In this document: positions 43,601-52,139 of the stretch, one piece after another
Position numbering within the stretch: the first letter of the stretch is position 1
Layout: every line of letters begins with the position of its first letter
DNA from: Ravibacter sp037191015
GTDB taxonomy: Bacteria > Bacteroidota > Bacteroidia > Cytophagales > Spirosomataceae
NCBI GenBank assembly: GCA_037191015.1
Contig: JBBCKD010000031.1
Span: 1-64,000, forward strand
Length of the DNA stretch: 64,000 nt
Direction: 5' to 3'
The notes under the pieces: model-generated
The model's input: the letters and a program-made list of their open reading frames with translations, nothing else
Told to the model about the DNA's origin: nothing
Database searches by the model: none
Position numbers and translations under genes: made by a program

Positions 43601-44716
43601 GTAGGCAGCCAGGGGGTGCGGAATGAGGCTACTTTCCTTAACGATCCCTGTGCAGAGATCTACCAGTACGCACCGCTGTTCAACAGCAACACGTTCACCA
43701 ACAACGGATTGATGCTCATCAGTACCGACGGACCGCACGACAACACCGCCCTGACCAACAGCGGCATCATCTCCTACCCAAAGGGCAACCCCGTCCCGGA
43801 CGTGACCAACAACGGGATCATCATCGCCCCGCTCACCATCGACAATTGCACGACCATCCGCCCGGTTTTTTCGCTGGGCGACACGCCGGACCTGACCATT
43901 GAGGGCATATTTACCGATGTTACTGCCATCCTACCGGCCGGCACCTACAACGCCACAACCAATACCTTCACGGCAGACCCGAAGCTGGACGAAGGCGTGT
44001 ACGACCTGTTTGTAAAAATAAGCGATCCTGTGGGGATGTGTACCCGTATCGTGCCGTGGCAGCTGACCACCCAGGACTGCTCCCTTCCTGTCACCTTGGT
44101 CAGCTTTGACGTAAAGGCCGAGGGAAGCGCCATACACCTCCGCTGGGCTACCTCCAGCGAACTAAACGCTTCTCATTTCGAAGTCCAGCGCAGCGCAGAC
44201 GGACACCGCTTCGAGGCGATCGGAAGGGTTGAGGCGCGGAGTGTGGTCGGTGGAGACACCAACCACGGAGTGGAAAGCTACTTTTTCGCCGATTGGATTG
44301 ACAATGGACAATCGACAACGGACAGTGCACTTTCCACTTTCAACCGCAGCCGCTTTCAACTTTCAACTCTCAACTCTCAACTTTCAATTATTTACTATCG
44401 CCTGAAGATGGTGGATCATGACGGCACCTACGAGTTCAGTCCTATCCGGAGCGTGCATTTTGAAAGTATGGGAACCATCCTGTCGGTATACCCGAACCCT
44501 GTAGCCGACCGGCTGCACATACGTGCGAGTCATTCGCAGCCGCAAAAACACTATGACGTCCGGCTTTTTAACGCTGCCGGGGCCAGGGTATACAGTGCAG
44601 AAAGCACGCTCCCGGGCTCCATCGATGTTGCCAACTTTCCTCCGGGCCTGTACTACCTGCAGGTGGCAGAACCCGGCGGACGGGAAAAAACCAGGGCAAT
44701 AATTATTGGCCGGTGA
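40661..44716 (+). CDS. giant repetitive T9SS-secreted surface protein
   Basis: 1351 residues with a signal peptide (LILLVSLLLGTQVLRAQ). It is built of three large modules starting with W-x-G-x-x-x-x-x-W-x-T-A-x-N-W at residues 38, 418 and 789. Inside each are units of about 50 residues of the form TFTNAGKITIGA-AGVG-GL-N-VFNNNSGGEISIDRS-NTGLYN, predicted to form a parallel beta-helix like adhesins. Near residue 1140 an Ig-like domain begins (LPVTLVSFDVKAEGS). The end carries the type IX sorting domain (ILSVYPNPVADRLHI, FPPGLYYLQVAEPGG). It is probably displayed on the cell surface. A heptamer tract lies inside the gene at 44300-44387. Confidence 0.88.
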   Translation: MIRTLTQKHISARMPAGLILLVSLLLGTQVLRAQTTTWTGSTGTNWNTATNWSGGEVPVAADEVVIPGAPANQPVINTAAVARTITVQSGATLTVQAAGSLTLNGSAIQAIHNQGTVQNHGNIVIGNTAGVGQTGVRNDAVFHNNSGGTISIDQSTHYGLRNLGSIFTNAGKITIGGNAGAGNVGLFHENGTFTNDSDAEISVDRSNIYGLEQDGGTFTNAGKITMGANAGLGGYGLASDGVFNNNSSGEINIGYVNIGLWNFDQAFNNWGKINLGIINDLGLAGLRNTAPFYNHSGGEISINRTINAGLDNYNSQSTFINSGKITIGAINLLAGDAISNWGAGYFQNDACALIHIVSDNVISNSSSRGFANAGIIIENASGNSSITSNSGIVQNLNGGTFGIVDNTGSLITDPGTIWSGCTNTNWNTAANWLSNTVPVATDMVIIPGAPANQPVISATALARTVTVLSNATLTVQAAGSLTINNSPAQGILNQGTVQNHGNIVIGNTTNVGTYGIRNESVFHNNGGQIAIDRWSNTGLYNVGGTFTNAAQITIGAIASAGERGLWNTGVFNNNSGEITINRTTNTGLYHSAGTFTNASKITIGAIAGVGLYGVRSAAAFNNNAGGEIGVDRSTNTGLYNGSNTFNNAAKITIGANTGVGTYGLHNAAVFNNSGGEISIDRSSNTGLYNGGGTFTNTAKITIGVIDGVGSEGIRNNATFQNAACDAVINIVANAIVNNTGTFNNAGIIIENATGTSGITSNTGVVQNLNDGTFNVGSGNAPITTAGTIWMGCVDTDWSTAGNWHTGAVPTNTDHAIISPAANTPVIEGGWSAGSVHILAGGTLTIEAASSLAINSFFTHITITAGFRNQGMVSNYGLLILGGVASVGDRALWNQSVFTNHTGARISVDRGLLANTGDFTNDGEIAIGTIAPVGSWGLWNNGGSFTNNGRISIDNAVSRGLFNANGTFTNAGGITIGATAGVGSQGVRNEATFLNDPCAEIYQYAPLFNSNTFTNNGLMLISTDGPHDNTALTNSGIISYPKGNPVPDVTNNGIIIAPLTIDNCTTIRPVFSLGDTPDLTIEGIFTDVTAILPAGTYNATTNTFTADPKLDEGVYDLFVKISDPVGMCTRIVPWQLTTQDCSLPVTLVSFDVKAEGSAIHLRWATSSELNASHFEVQRSADGHRFEAIGRVEARSVVGGDTNHGVESYFFADWIDNGQSTTDSALSTFNRSRFQLSTLNSQLSIIYYRLKMVDHDGTYEFSPIRSVHFESMGTILSVYPNPVADRLHIRASHSQPQKHYDVRLFNAAGARVYSAESTLPGSIDVANFPPGLYYLQVAEPGGREKTRAIIIGR
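44300..44387 (+). repeat. heptamer repeat tract inside the T9SS surface-protein gene
   Basis: Units run GACAATG, GACAATC, GACAACG, GACAGTG (44300-44327), CACTTTC twice (44328-44341), an 11-nt spacer, then CTTTCAA, CTTTCAA, CTCTCAA, CTCTCAA, CTTTCAA (44353-44387). They encode residues about 1214-1243, between the Ig-like half-strands and upstream of the sorting domain. Heptamer gain or loss would shift the frame. Confidence 0.8.
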
Positions 44717-44760
44717 GGTGACTTTAGATATTCGACTGTAATCCCCCCCTATCTTCACGG

Positions 44761-44793
44761 AGCCCCGCATTGCTGCGGGGCTTTTGTGCTTTA
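44761..44793 (+). terminator. intrinsic terminator of the T9SS surface-protein gene
   Basis: AGCCCCGCA-TTGC-TGCGGGGCT followed by TTTTGTGCTTT. The 9-bp GC-rich stem starts 44 bp past the stop codon. Confidence 0.85.
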
Positions 44794-44902
44794 TAGCCCG
44801 GCACCTGTTAAATCTGAAAAGTATTTCGCCAAGGTAGTCCCCGAAGATATTTCATCACCCGTCCGAACAGGCATCCTACGGCCTGTAATAGATCACATCA
44901 TC

Positions 44903-45133
44903 ATGCGATTGACGCGGGTAGGTTCTGCCGCTAATATTGCTTTCGCTTTTGCGACGCTGCCGTTTTGTATCCACGCCCAAAACGTCGGCATCGGTACCAA
45001 CGACCCGCAGGAAAAGTTACACATCAGCAATGGCAACCTGCTGATCGGCCCTACTACCTCCAATATCGGCCTTTCCAGCTTTAACCCTTTTCTGAAATTA
45101 CGCGCCAGGCAAACAGGATCGGCTGGTATTTGA
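44903..45133 (+). pseudogene. truncated N-terminus of a secreted fibre-type protein
   Basis: From the ATG at 44903 there is a signal peptide (ending near CIHAQ), then NVGIGTNDPQEKLHISNGNL. This is the usual opening of long secreted Bacteroidota proteins with tail-fibre/endosialidase-chaperone-like architecture. The frame ends after 76 residues (RQTGSAGI) and the rest is missing. The stop nearly touches the end of the convergent methyltransferase gene. Confidence 0.55.
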
Positions 45134-45135
45134 AT

Positions 45136-45738
45136 TTATATCAGTCGTCTTACTTTTCGTTTGTAGTCTGAATATGTCTGTCCATGTTCTTTGGTCAGGA
45201 ATTCCTCTTCGAGCCTGATTTGTATTTGAATGAGAACATACCCTAAAATCAAAAACAAAAATGTCAGCGCGTTGGGTGTTGTCAGGAAAAGTCCGGCCAG
45301 ACTTAAAATCATTCCGAAGAAAATCGGGTTTCGGGAAATCGAAAAAAGTCCGCTTGTCACCAATTCCGTTTTTGTGTCCGTATCGATGCCGATACGCCAG
45401 GAGTTTTTCATATGTCCCTGTGCGATTACTGTCCAGGCCAGTGAAATAATAAGAAATGCAAGCCCGATGTATTGTACTGTCGGTTTGTCAAGTTGTGTAA
45501 TGGGTAAAAAGTCGTCGTGCCAGCCCGGAAAGAAAGCATAGGCAACCACATAAACGAACATTGCGATCAGTGTCAGTTTGAAGTAAAGCCCGATAAGCCC
45601 GTAAGCACTATCGTCTTGGGGCAATACAAGCGGGTTTTTACCAATTCGTCTTGCGACGACAACCGATTTTAAAACAAAGGCAATTCCAAAATAAAGAATG
45701 AAGTATACCGGCAAAAAGTATCTTAAAAAGTCAATCAT
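45136..45738 (-). CDS. isoprenylcysteine carboxyl methyltransferase (ICMT)-family membrane protein
   Basis: 200 residues with about five membrane helices. The C-terminal half carries the family pattern: GHMKNSWRIGID, LVTSGLFSISRNPIFFGMIL and LEEEFLTKEHGQTYSDYKRK. Members use S-adenosylmethionine to methylate small or lipid substrates at the membrane; bacterial targets are mostly unknown. It converges with the truncated secreted-protein gene and appears to stand alone, with no partner genes. Confidence 0.85.
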   Translation of the reverse strand: MIDFLRYFLPVYFILYFGIAFVLKSVVVARRIGKNPLVLPQDDSAYGLIGLYFKLTLIAMFVYVVAYAFFPGWHDDFLPITQLDKPTVQYIGLAFLIISLAWTVIAQGHMKNSWRIGIDTDTKTELVTSGLFSISRNPIFFGMILSLAGLFLTTPNALTFLFLILGYVLIQIQIRLEEEFLTKEHGQTYSDYKRKVRRLI

Positions 45739-45865
45739 TTTTGTAAGCGATCAGGCCCACCCTGGCAGCGAGCAATAAAAATCCGGAAGGACACCTCCAG
45801 ATGAAAATTAATTTCTCCATGCAATATAAAAATGGTGATAGCTATCCGGCTGCCTTTATGCGACT

Positions 45866-48004
45866 TTATTCAGCTACCTTCCGAAAGATAATCGCATCAA
45901 CAAGCACTTGTCCGACAGCACCGTCACTCAGGATATCGACATAGCCGTCCATCCCTTCCGAAAATTTAAATCTTCCGATCAAAAGGGATTCTGTAGGCTT
46001 TACCCATAGCGTTTCTTCCCCATTTTGCGAATAGACCCTTACTTTGAACCCGGGCACGGGGTTCCGCAGGCTGTCTACAGGGTATTGCTTCAAAAGGTGC
46101 GTTGCCCTGCGCTGAGGGTCAAAAGGTGTTTCTTCCGCGAAAAACACGTCGTAGGTACCCTCTTCCAGGTCGGGCCGGAACCTGGCGAATTCCCCTTCGG
46201 CAGCACGCCCGCCGTTGGTAAGGTAAAAATCGCCGAATCCCTTCTCCGTCCATCTTTTGAACCGGGGAGCTACCCAGAAATAAGGGGTATGATAAAACCG
46301 GTTCTCGCGGATGTCGGCATTGTCGATGATCTCCTGCTTCAGATCCCGCATTTCCCTGTGGGCAGGCGGATAGGTCGGGATAGTAAGATAAACCCGGAAA
46401 TACTGGGCTCCGTTAGCGCTTTCCGGGCAATCTACCTTTACCAGGGCGGAGTAGACGCCGGTAGGTAAGCCGCTGCCATCTACCGACACTTTCAGCGCCT
46501 GGCTATTGTCCCGCTCTTCGAGCCGGAGCGTTAGCCACCCGCTTCCGTGCTCATAGCGGATTTCAGGCGACTTTGCTTTCTGAAGATTCCCCATCCCTAC
46601 ATTAACAAGCCCCACCGTTCGGGGATCAGGCCTGGGCCTGCTGTCTCTTGCCAGGAAATGAATGGAGTTCGGGATAAGCCTGACCTCGCTTCCGTAAACG
46701 TCCATGATGTGTACCGGCCTTGTGCGGAAGGACGGCTCGTTACATATCAACGCCAGCGACGGCCGTTCCACAGCCGGCCCGTCGATCGTGATGTGCTGTG
46801 TAAAGCTGCTTCGCTTTATCCCGTCATCCACTACCAGCGTGACCGGGTAAATTCCCGGCCTGACAAAAACATGTTCCGGGTTGTTATCAAGAGAAACCGT
46901 TCCGTCTCCGAATGTCCAGTAGTACGTCAGCCCTTTGCCGTCCTTCTGATACCTGCTTCTCGATTTTTCGCCTGTAAACCTGAGTCGGGCGCCTGTTTTC
47001 CCTGGTGTGAAAGGAGCCATGACCGCTTTCGTTTCGCCGGCGCGCTCCCGGTTGTCTTCGAATGTTTGCCAGAACAGGATCCAGGGATCCAGCAATATTT
47101 CGAGGTCATCCTCCGGGGCTTTGACTTTTAACATGTAGTGAGAATGATCATGGTTCCCCGAACGTACGCTGGCGGCCTCGGCATAGTACGTGCCCCCCGG
47201 GATAGGGGTATGCTCCGGCACACGCAGGTTTAACATATGATGGTTCTGTACGATCCACTCATCGCCGTTTTCCCAGGTACGGATACCGCGCCACCTGTTA
47301 TTGTTGCCCCCATCCTTCAGGCTCGTGAAAAAGTAATGGTCGTCTATCGCGAAAGGCGTGAAATTAGGGGTGCCCCTTTCCTGGTTGATGTCCAGCCCGC
47401 CGTGCAGCTCCAGACCATTGTAGGCGCCCAGCCAGCAATCGTCCGCATTGTAGCTATCTTCTATCCGTATATAATTTCCGGGGTTATGGTACATCGGGAA
47501 CAGCGTGGAAGGGCATATCCGCATCGTCATATCGGCAATGGCAAAGCGGGCGTCCTTTTGAGGTACTCCCCCGCCGTGATTATCCTTCAGAAATTCTTCC
47601 ACAGTATCCACTCCGTCAAACCATACCCGCATCCCGTTGATTACATAAGGCTCGTAAAAGCTCTCCTGCGATCCTACGTAGCGCTCCATCTTCATCGGAT
47701 GCCCGTCTATCAGGACCTGGCAGGTAAAATGATAGAGCGTAGCGCCGCCCGGCTGGTTTTCCATCAATTTAGCCAGGTTTGTCATGATGACGTCCGCCGA
47801 TATTTCCTTTAGCACCAATGTCCGGACCTGACCATTGCGGAGCGTGAACCTTAGGGTATCCCCTCTATCCATTTCCACGGCGGTAAGTGTAGCTTTTGCC
47901 GTACGGTTGATAGTCTTTGCTTCCAGAGGTATGCTGCCAGGGATGAAAATGGCTGACCATAAAAACAGTAGAACCGGAATGAAACAGGTTTGCTTGTTCT
48001 TCAT
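45866..48004 (-). CDS. secreted protein with M23-like, PKD and golvesin-type domains
   Basis: 712 residues with a signal peptide (FIPVLLFLWSAIFIPGSIPL, near LEA). Residues about 195-290 have H201-G-G-L-D205 and H287-S-H289 (LELHGGLDI ... NHDHSHYML), spaced like the HxxxD and HxH zinc motifs of M23 peptidases. A PKD domain follows at about 355-395 (YYWTFGDGTVSLDNNPEHVF). The last 140 residues (YFWVAPRFKRWTEKGFGDFY, ARFRPDLEEGTYDVFFA, VLVDAIIFRK) fit the golvesin/xanthan-lyase C-terminal domain that binds glycans. It is the last gene of the second PUL. The M23 link is inference from spacing. Confidence 0.7.
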   Translation of the reverse strand: MKNKQTCFIPVLLFLWSAIFIPGSIPLEAKTINRTAKATLTAVEMDRGDTLRFTLRNGQVRTLVLKEISADVIMTNLAKLMENQPGGATLYHFTCQVLIDGHPMKMERYVGSQESFYEPYVINGMRVWFDGVDTVEEFLKDNHGGGVPQKDARFAIADMTMRICPSTLFPMYHNPGNYIRIEDSYNADDCWLGAYNGLELHGGLDINQERGTPNFTPFAIDDHYFFTSLKDGGNNNRWRGIRTWENGDEWIVQNHHMLNLRVPEHTPIPGGTYYAEAASVRSGNHDHSHYMLKVKAPEDDLEILLDPWILFWQTFEDNRERAGETKAVMAPFTPGKTGARLRFTGEKSRSRYQKDGKGLTYYWTFGDGTVSLDNNPEHVFVRPGIYPVTLVVDDGIKRSSFTQHITIDGPAVERPSLALICNEPSFRTRPVHIMDVYGSEVRLIPNSIHFLARDSRPRPDPRTVGLVNVGMGNLQKAKSPEIRYEHGSGWLTLRLEERDNSQALKVSVDGSGLPTGVYSALVKVDCPESANGAQYFRVYLTIPTYPPAHREMRDLKQEIIDNADIRENRFYHTPYFWVAPRFKRWTEKGFGDFYLTNGGRAAEGEFARFRPDLEEGTYDVFFAEETPFDPQRRATHLLKQYPVDSLRNPVPGFKVRVYSQNGEETLWVKPTESLLIGRFKFSEGMDGYVDILSDGAVGQVLVDAIIFRKVAE

Positions 48005-48040
48005 AAGTGTTGTCTCGGGTAAGCTGACAAAACCCGCAGC

Positions 48041-49693
48041 TCAATGTTTTTTCAAAACCAGTACTCCGTCCCCATTTTTCGGGGAAGAAGCTTCAATTAC
48101 CCCGTTTTTATTGACCAAAACGGCTTCCGAAGACGTACCGTTCTCCGGGTCAAACCAGCTTCCCCGGTAGTCGGTGCGGGAAGGGTTCCTGATCTTTACC
48201 GTCGATTTTACCGGTACATAAGCCATGACGGTCTGGTGGTCGTCCGATCGCACTACGGAAACAAACTCTTCAGGCTTTTCGCGCTGGCCGATCAAAAGCT
48301 CCGGGGCGGGCTTGAGCTGCCACCATTTGTGCTGTACCATAAATTGCGCCAGCTTGCCTACCTGGACGCTTGCCGGGAACCGGATGCTCTCATCCCAGGT
48401 GTGCGGCACCTCCCGCCTGGCATGGTTCAGGATATATTCTCCCTTGCGGATCCACGGCCATATCCCGTCGGCGCCGTAGGTGATACCCGCCACAGGCGCA
48501 GAAAACAGGCTCCAGTAGCTGGCGTTGCGGATCTCGTAAGGCTGGCGGCGGGATTGATCATCGTAGATCGGCTCCATATTGATCATCACTTTCGGGGGCA
48601 GCTTCGACCAGTCGGTGGCCACCGGGCCCTTGTTGATCCAGTCAAGAGTAGAAGGCTGGCTGTTATGGCCCGTCTGGTAAGCGATAATATCGAGCCAATC
48701 CTCGTTTGCATACGCTTTCCCGATCCACGACTGTCCCATCGAATGCAGCGCTACCGTACCCGGATGCCCGCCGCCGCCGAACACGGCCCGGCCGATATTT
48801 TTCCAGCGCTGCTCATATTCGTTTACAAATTTGCCGTCGCCGCCCAGCAGCCAGATCACGTGGTTTCCACCATAGCGGGCTACCATGTACTTTGCAAGCA
48901 GGATCGCCTCCATATCCGGCAGGTAATACCCGGGGCTCAATTCACGGCCAGTCGATTGGGGTAAAGCCCATAAAAGCACGGGCGCGGCCACAAGGCCGTG
49001 ACGATTGATAGCGTCTATCTTTTTGTCCAGGTGCCTGAAATAGACAGGGTTGATCGTAATCCGCCCGCTGCCTTCAAAGGCGACATGCCCTTCGCTGTTC
49101 TTATCCCCGCCCCGCCATTGGGTAGCTACAAACTGTATGGCGCTATAGTGGTTGGCGACGCGGTCCGACAGGTACTTTTCCCATTCATCGTCGGTCGATT
49201 TGAGCGTACCGTTCCACGCGGTGCAGGCTGTATAGAAAAAGGGGCTGCCGTCGGCATGGGAAAGGTAGTAAGAACCTTTCGGGTGTACAATGCTGCCCTT
49301 TTGGTAGATAGCCAGCTTGTTTGAGGAGGCGGTACATTCAAAAGAGCCTTCTACGGCGTGCAGACCTGTATTGAGCGTATCGGAAGAAGCGGACCGGTAC
49401 GTCCATTTACCTGTTTCATCCGGGCAGAAACGCACTTTCCATGCCCTGTCACCGTCCCAGAAACCGTTTATGGTTCTGACTACACCGGAAGGAGACCGGA
49501 AATCTACTGAAAACTTCTGCAAATCATACAACGGGTTTGCATAGCTTTTGGCGCTTTGAAACGTTGCTTCGAACCTGTCCCAAACCGGTACCTGTCCGGC
49601 TGCCGGAACAACTCCTGCGATGCATAACAGGCAAATTACCAGGCCGGGAAACAGGAGGAGGGAGGGTCGGGGCACGATGTTAAAAATTTTCAT
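48041..49693 (-). CDS. DUF5060/DUF4038 glycoside hydrolase (apiosidase-like)
   Basis: 550 residues, signal peptide to about residue 33. The N-terminal DUF5060-like beta domain (VPVWDRFEATFQSAKSYANP, FWDGDRAWKVRFCPDETGKW) precedes a TIM barrel of the DUF4038 type: SYYLSHADGSPFFYTACTAW, HYSAIQFVATQWRGG, VIWLLGGDGKF and PPKVMINMEPIYD. A C-terminal beta domain (TVMAYVPVKSTVKIR, YRGSWFDPENG) completes the usual architecture. Characterised relatives (GH140) cleave apiose from rhamnogalacturonan II, but the family is broad, so the sugar here is uncertain. It sits in the second PUL between the esterase and the PKD protein. Confidence 0.85.
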   Translation of the reverse strand: MKIFNIVPRPSLLLFPGLVICLLCIAGVVPAAGQVPVWDRFEATFQSAKSYANPLYDLQKFSVDFRSPSGVVRTINGFWDGDRAWKVRFCPDETGKWTYRSASSDTLNTGLHAVEGSFECTASSNKLAIYQKGSIVHPKGSYYLSHADGSPFFYTACTAWNGTLKSTDDEWEKYLSDRVANHYSAIQFVATQWRGGDKNSEGHVAFEGSGRITINPVYFRHLDKKIDAINRHGLVAAPVLLWALPQSTGRELSPGYYLPDMEAILLAKYMVARYGGNHVIWLLGGDGKFVNEYEQRWKNIGRAVFGGGGHPGTVALHSMGQSWIGKAYANEDWLDIIAYQTGHNSQPSTLDWINKGPVATDWSKLPPKVMINMEPIYDDQSRRQPYEIRNASYWSLFSAPVAGITYGADGIWPWIRKGEYILNHARREVPHTWDESIRFPASVQVGKLAQFMVQHKWWQLKPAPELLIGQREKPEEFVSVVRSDDHQTVMAYVPVKSTVKIRNPSRTDYRGSWFDPENGTSSEAVLVNKNGVIEASSPKNGDGVLVLKKH

Positions 49694-49719
49694 GAACAGC
49701 TGTGTTTTAAAGACGGGAA

Positions 49720-50589
49720 TTAAAAGTAGCCCAACCTGTCAAGAAAAGCTTCGCTGAGCTCAATAATTTCAGGCTGAATACTTTGCGCGTTAAAAAAGCC
49801 ATGTTTTTTACCGGGATACCGTTTCAGCTCACAGCTATTGCCCGCTGCCTGCATCTTTCTGCAGAACTCCTCCGCCTGGTCAAAGGGAACGGTGACGTCG
49901 GCCTCCCCGTGAAATATAAAAACAGGCGGTAATCCTGGCCGTACATGATCTATAGGAGAAAGCGCCAGTCCTTTTTCTCCGAGCCGGTCGTATCCGTTCC
50001 CGCCTTTTGAAGTCTTTACGACCGGGTTATAGAGGATAAGGGCTGAAGGCCTTGTACTGAGGGTCGTATCTTCACCGGGTTCATCATGTCCGCGGATCAT
50101 GGCCAGCGAGAGCGCCAGGTGCCCACCGGCCGACCCACCGGCTGCCACAATGCGTTCGGGATCAACACCCAGCCGGCTTGCATGTTCCCGGATCCAGCGC
50201 ATAGCAGACCTGGCATCCTGAACCGCCTCCAGCGGACCCGTTCCCTGGCGGTTGGCTACCCGGTAATCGACAGCGAAGGCAACCATGCCCCGTTCTGCAA
50301 AATGATGACAGTACTTTTCGAACTGCCTGACTGTTCCGCTCCGCCATCCACCGCCATAGAAAAACATGATCGCCGGATACGCCCTGCCCGCAACATGGCC
50401 CGGAGGATGATAAATATTCATCCGCAACTGGGTTTCTCCGACCTGCTTATAGATCTCTATCCGGGCGCCCGGCAATTCGCGGTGACTTACCTGTATCGTA
50501 TCCCTCACCATGTTGGGTTGCAGCGCCTTCTGGGCACTAATCTTTGCAGTTAAGCAGAAAAAGACAGGGATCAAAGCCAGTATCTTCAT
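49720..50589 (-). CDS. alpha/beta-hydrolase esterase (carbohydrate-esterase type)
   Basis: 289 residues, signal peptide to about residue 19 (CLTAKISAQ). The oxyanion motif YGGGWRSG, nucleophile elbow GGSAGGHLALSLAM (GxSxG), a probable acid in FIFHGEADVTVPFDQAEEF and catalytic His in YPGKKHGFFN complete the triad. This is the BD-FAE/acetyl-xylan-esterase-like group that removes acetyl or feruloyl groups from plant glycans. It lies in the PUL between a sulfatase and the DUF4038 hydrolase, consistent with trimming decorated polysaccharide. Confidence 0.9.
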   Translation of the reverse strand: MKILALIPVFFCLTAKISAQKALQPNMVRDTIQVSHRELPGARIEIYKQVGETQLRMNIYHPPGHVAGRAYPAIMFFYGGGWRSGTVRQFEKYCHHFAERGMVAFAVDYRVANRQGTGPLEAVQDARSAMRWIREHASRLGVDPERIVAAGGSAGGHLALSLAMIRGHDEPGEDTTLSTRPSALILYNPVVKTSKGGNGYDRLGEKGLALSPIDHVRPGLPPVFIFHGEADVTVPFDQAEEFCRKMQAAGNSCELKRYPGKKHGFFNAQSIQPEIIELSEAFLDRLGYF

Positions 50590-50636
50590 AGTCTAAAACA
50601 ACTTATATATTATATGATCAGGTCCGGAAAAACATT

Positions 50637-52139
50637 TCATTTAGACACTTTTTGGGGTCTCAGGAGAGTGTACCGGCTCAATTCCGTTGTCAAAAGACGG
50701 TCCAGGCGTTGCAGCTCCTTCTTCAATTCAGGCTGACGCGCCAGGTTGCGCCCGGCCATTTGAGTATCGCGGTGATCGTACAGCTCCACATCCACTACTT
50801 CGTCCGGATTTTCATATTTCTGCCAACGCGTATAGCGATAGCGGTCTGTACGGATCGAATAGCCCATGATCTCGGTTTTCCGGTCATATTCCAGGCTTTT
50901 GCCTCTCGGGTATTGGCTGATCGCCACTTTCTTCACCGCTTTCCCAGGGTTTTTCAATACCGGCAAAAGGCTTACTCCTTCCAGGTGGGATGGTTTTGCT
51001 ATGCCTGCCAGGTCGCATAAAGTCGGGTAAACATCTACCAGCTCTGCAAGAGACATCGTTTTTACGCCCTTTTTTATACCCGGCGCCGAAATAAGGAGGG
51101 GCACCCGGGTGTCCTGCTCCAGGTTACCCTGCTTGCACCACTCCCCGTATTCACCGAGCTTGAACCCATGGTCGCCCCACAGCACCACGATCGTTTTTTC
51201 CGACAACCCGTTCTCCTTTAAGGCTTTCAGCAGCTTCCCGATCTGCGCATCGATCATGCTGACGGAAGCATAATAGCCGTGTATCAGGTTTCGGCTCAGC
51301 AGATCATCCATATCACCCGCCTGGGGGATACTGTGGTACATCCGAAGCTCTCCCGAATTGGCCGATGCCAGCGGAGACATATCTTTGACAGGCGTCCGGT
51401 CGGGGATCTTTACGGAAGCCGCATCATACATCTCCCAGTAGGCCCGCGGAGCAACAAAAGGCAGATGGGGCTTGACGAAGCCGACCGCCAGGAAAAAAGT
51501 GCTGTCGCGCAGTTCCTCCAGCTTTTTAACCGCTGTCTCTGCAAGGACAGCATCCGTCATATTCGGTTCGGGCGCCTCCGAAAGATAATAAGGCAGGTTT
51601 TTCCCGTTGATCTTCGGGAAGTCGCCTTGCAATCCCGTCGTATCTCCGCGTGTGATTATTTCCACACGTTGCCTCAGGTTCCGCTGAAGCGTGGAGGGAA
51701 CCGACCAGGATTGTGGGTCGTCCTGGTTCTGGTGGGCAGTATGGAAAATTTTCCCAAGGGATTCCGCATGGTACCCGTTTTTCCTGAAATGCTCCGGCAA
51801 TGTCACCACCTCCGGGACTTTTGTCCGGAAAAACGTCTGAAGGTCATAGATACCGATGGCATCGGGCCGCAGACCGGTCATGATCGAGTTTCGGGAGGGG
51901 GCGCAAAGCGCCTGCTGGCAGTAAGCCCGTTCGAAAAGCACACCCTGACCGGCAAGCATGTCAATGTTCGGGGTCTTCATATGCGCCGCGCCATAGCATT
52001 TCAGTTCAGGCCGGAGGTCATCCACCGCGATGAACAGCACATTATATCCCTTGCCGGTCTGCGCAATAGCGGAAACATTCGTAAGCAGTAAAAATACCGG
52101 GAAGAAAACCCTTGACAGGATTAAGCGACAAACCACCAT
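50637..52139 (-). CDS. sulfatase, iduronate-2-sulfatase-like (CAPSR)
   Basis: 500 residues. Signal peptide ends near SAIAQ. LFIAVDDLRPELKCYGAAHM and C79-A-P-S-R (LCAPSRNSIMTGLRPDAIGI), SLGKIFHT, VGFVKPHLPFVAP and WGDHGFKLGEYGEWCK are the iduronate-2-sulfatase-like (S1_7) signature. The start codon directly abuts the stop codon of the next sulfatase upstream, so the pair is cotranslated. It acts in the periplasm on sulfated sugars; the active site Cys is canonical. Confidence 0.92.
   Translation of the reverse strand: MVVCRLILSRVFFPVFLLLTNVSAIAQTGKGYNVLFIAVDDLRPELKCYGAAHMKTPNIDMLAGQGVLFERAYCQQALCAPSRNSIMTGLRPDAIGIYDLQTFFRTKVPEVVTLPEHFRKNGYHAESLGKIFHTAHQNQDDPQSWSVPSTLQRNLRQRVEIITRGDTTGLQGDFPKINGKNLPYYLSEAPEPNMTDAVLAETAVKKLEELRDSTFFLAVGFVKPHLPFVAPRAYWEMYDAASVKIPDRTPVKDMSPLASANSGELRMYHSIPQAGDMDDLLSRNLIHGYYASVSMIDAQIGKLLKALKENGLSEKTIVVLWGDHGFKLGEYGEWCKQGNLEQDTRVPLLISAPGIKKGVKTMSLAELVDVYPTLCDLAGIAKPSHLEGVSLLPVLKNPGKAVKKVAISQYPRGKSLEYDRKTEIMGYSIRTDRYRYTRWQKYENPDEVVDVELYDHRDTQMAGRNLARQPELKKELQRLDRLLTTELSRYTLLRPQKVSK

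Noticed and set aside
40661..44400. Regular repeats that could suggest a CRISPR array or satellite DNA
   Set aside because: They are protein-level repeats of a beta-helix in one long frame. No constant repeat with unique spacers is present.
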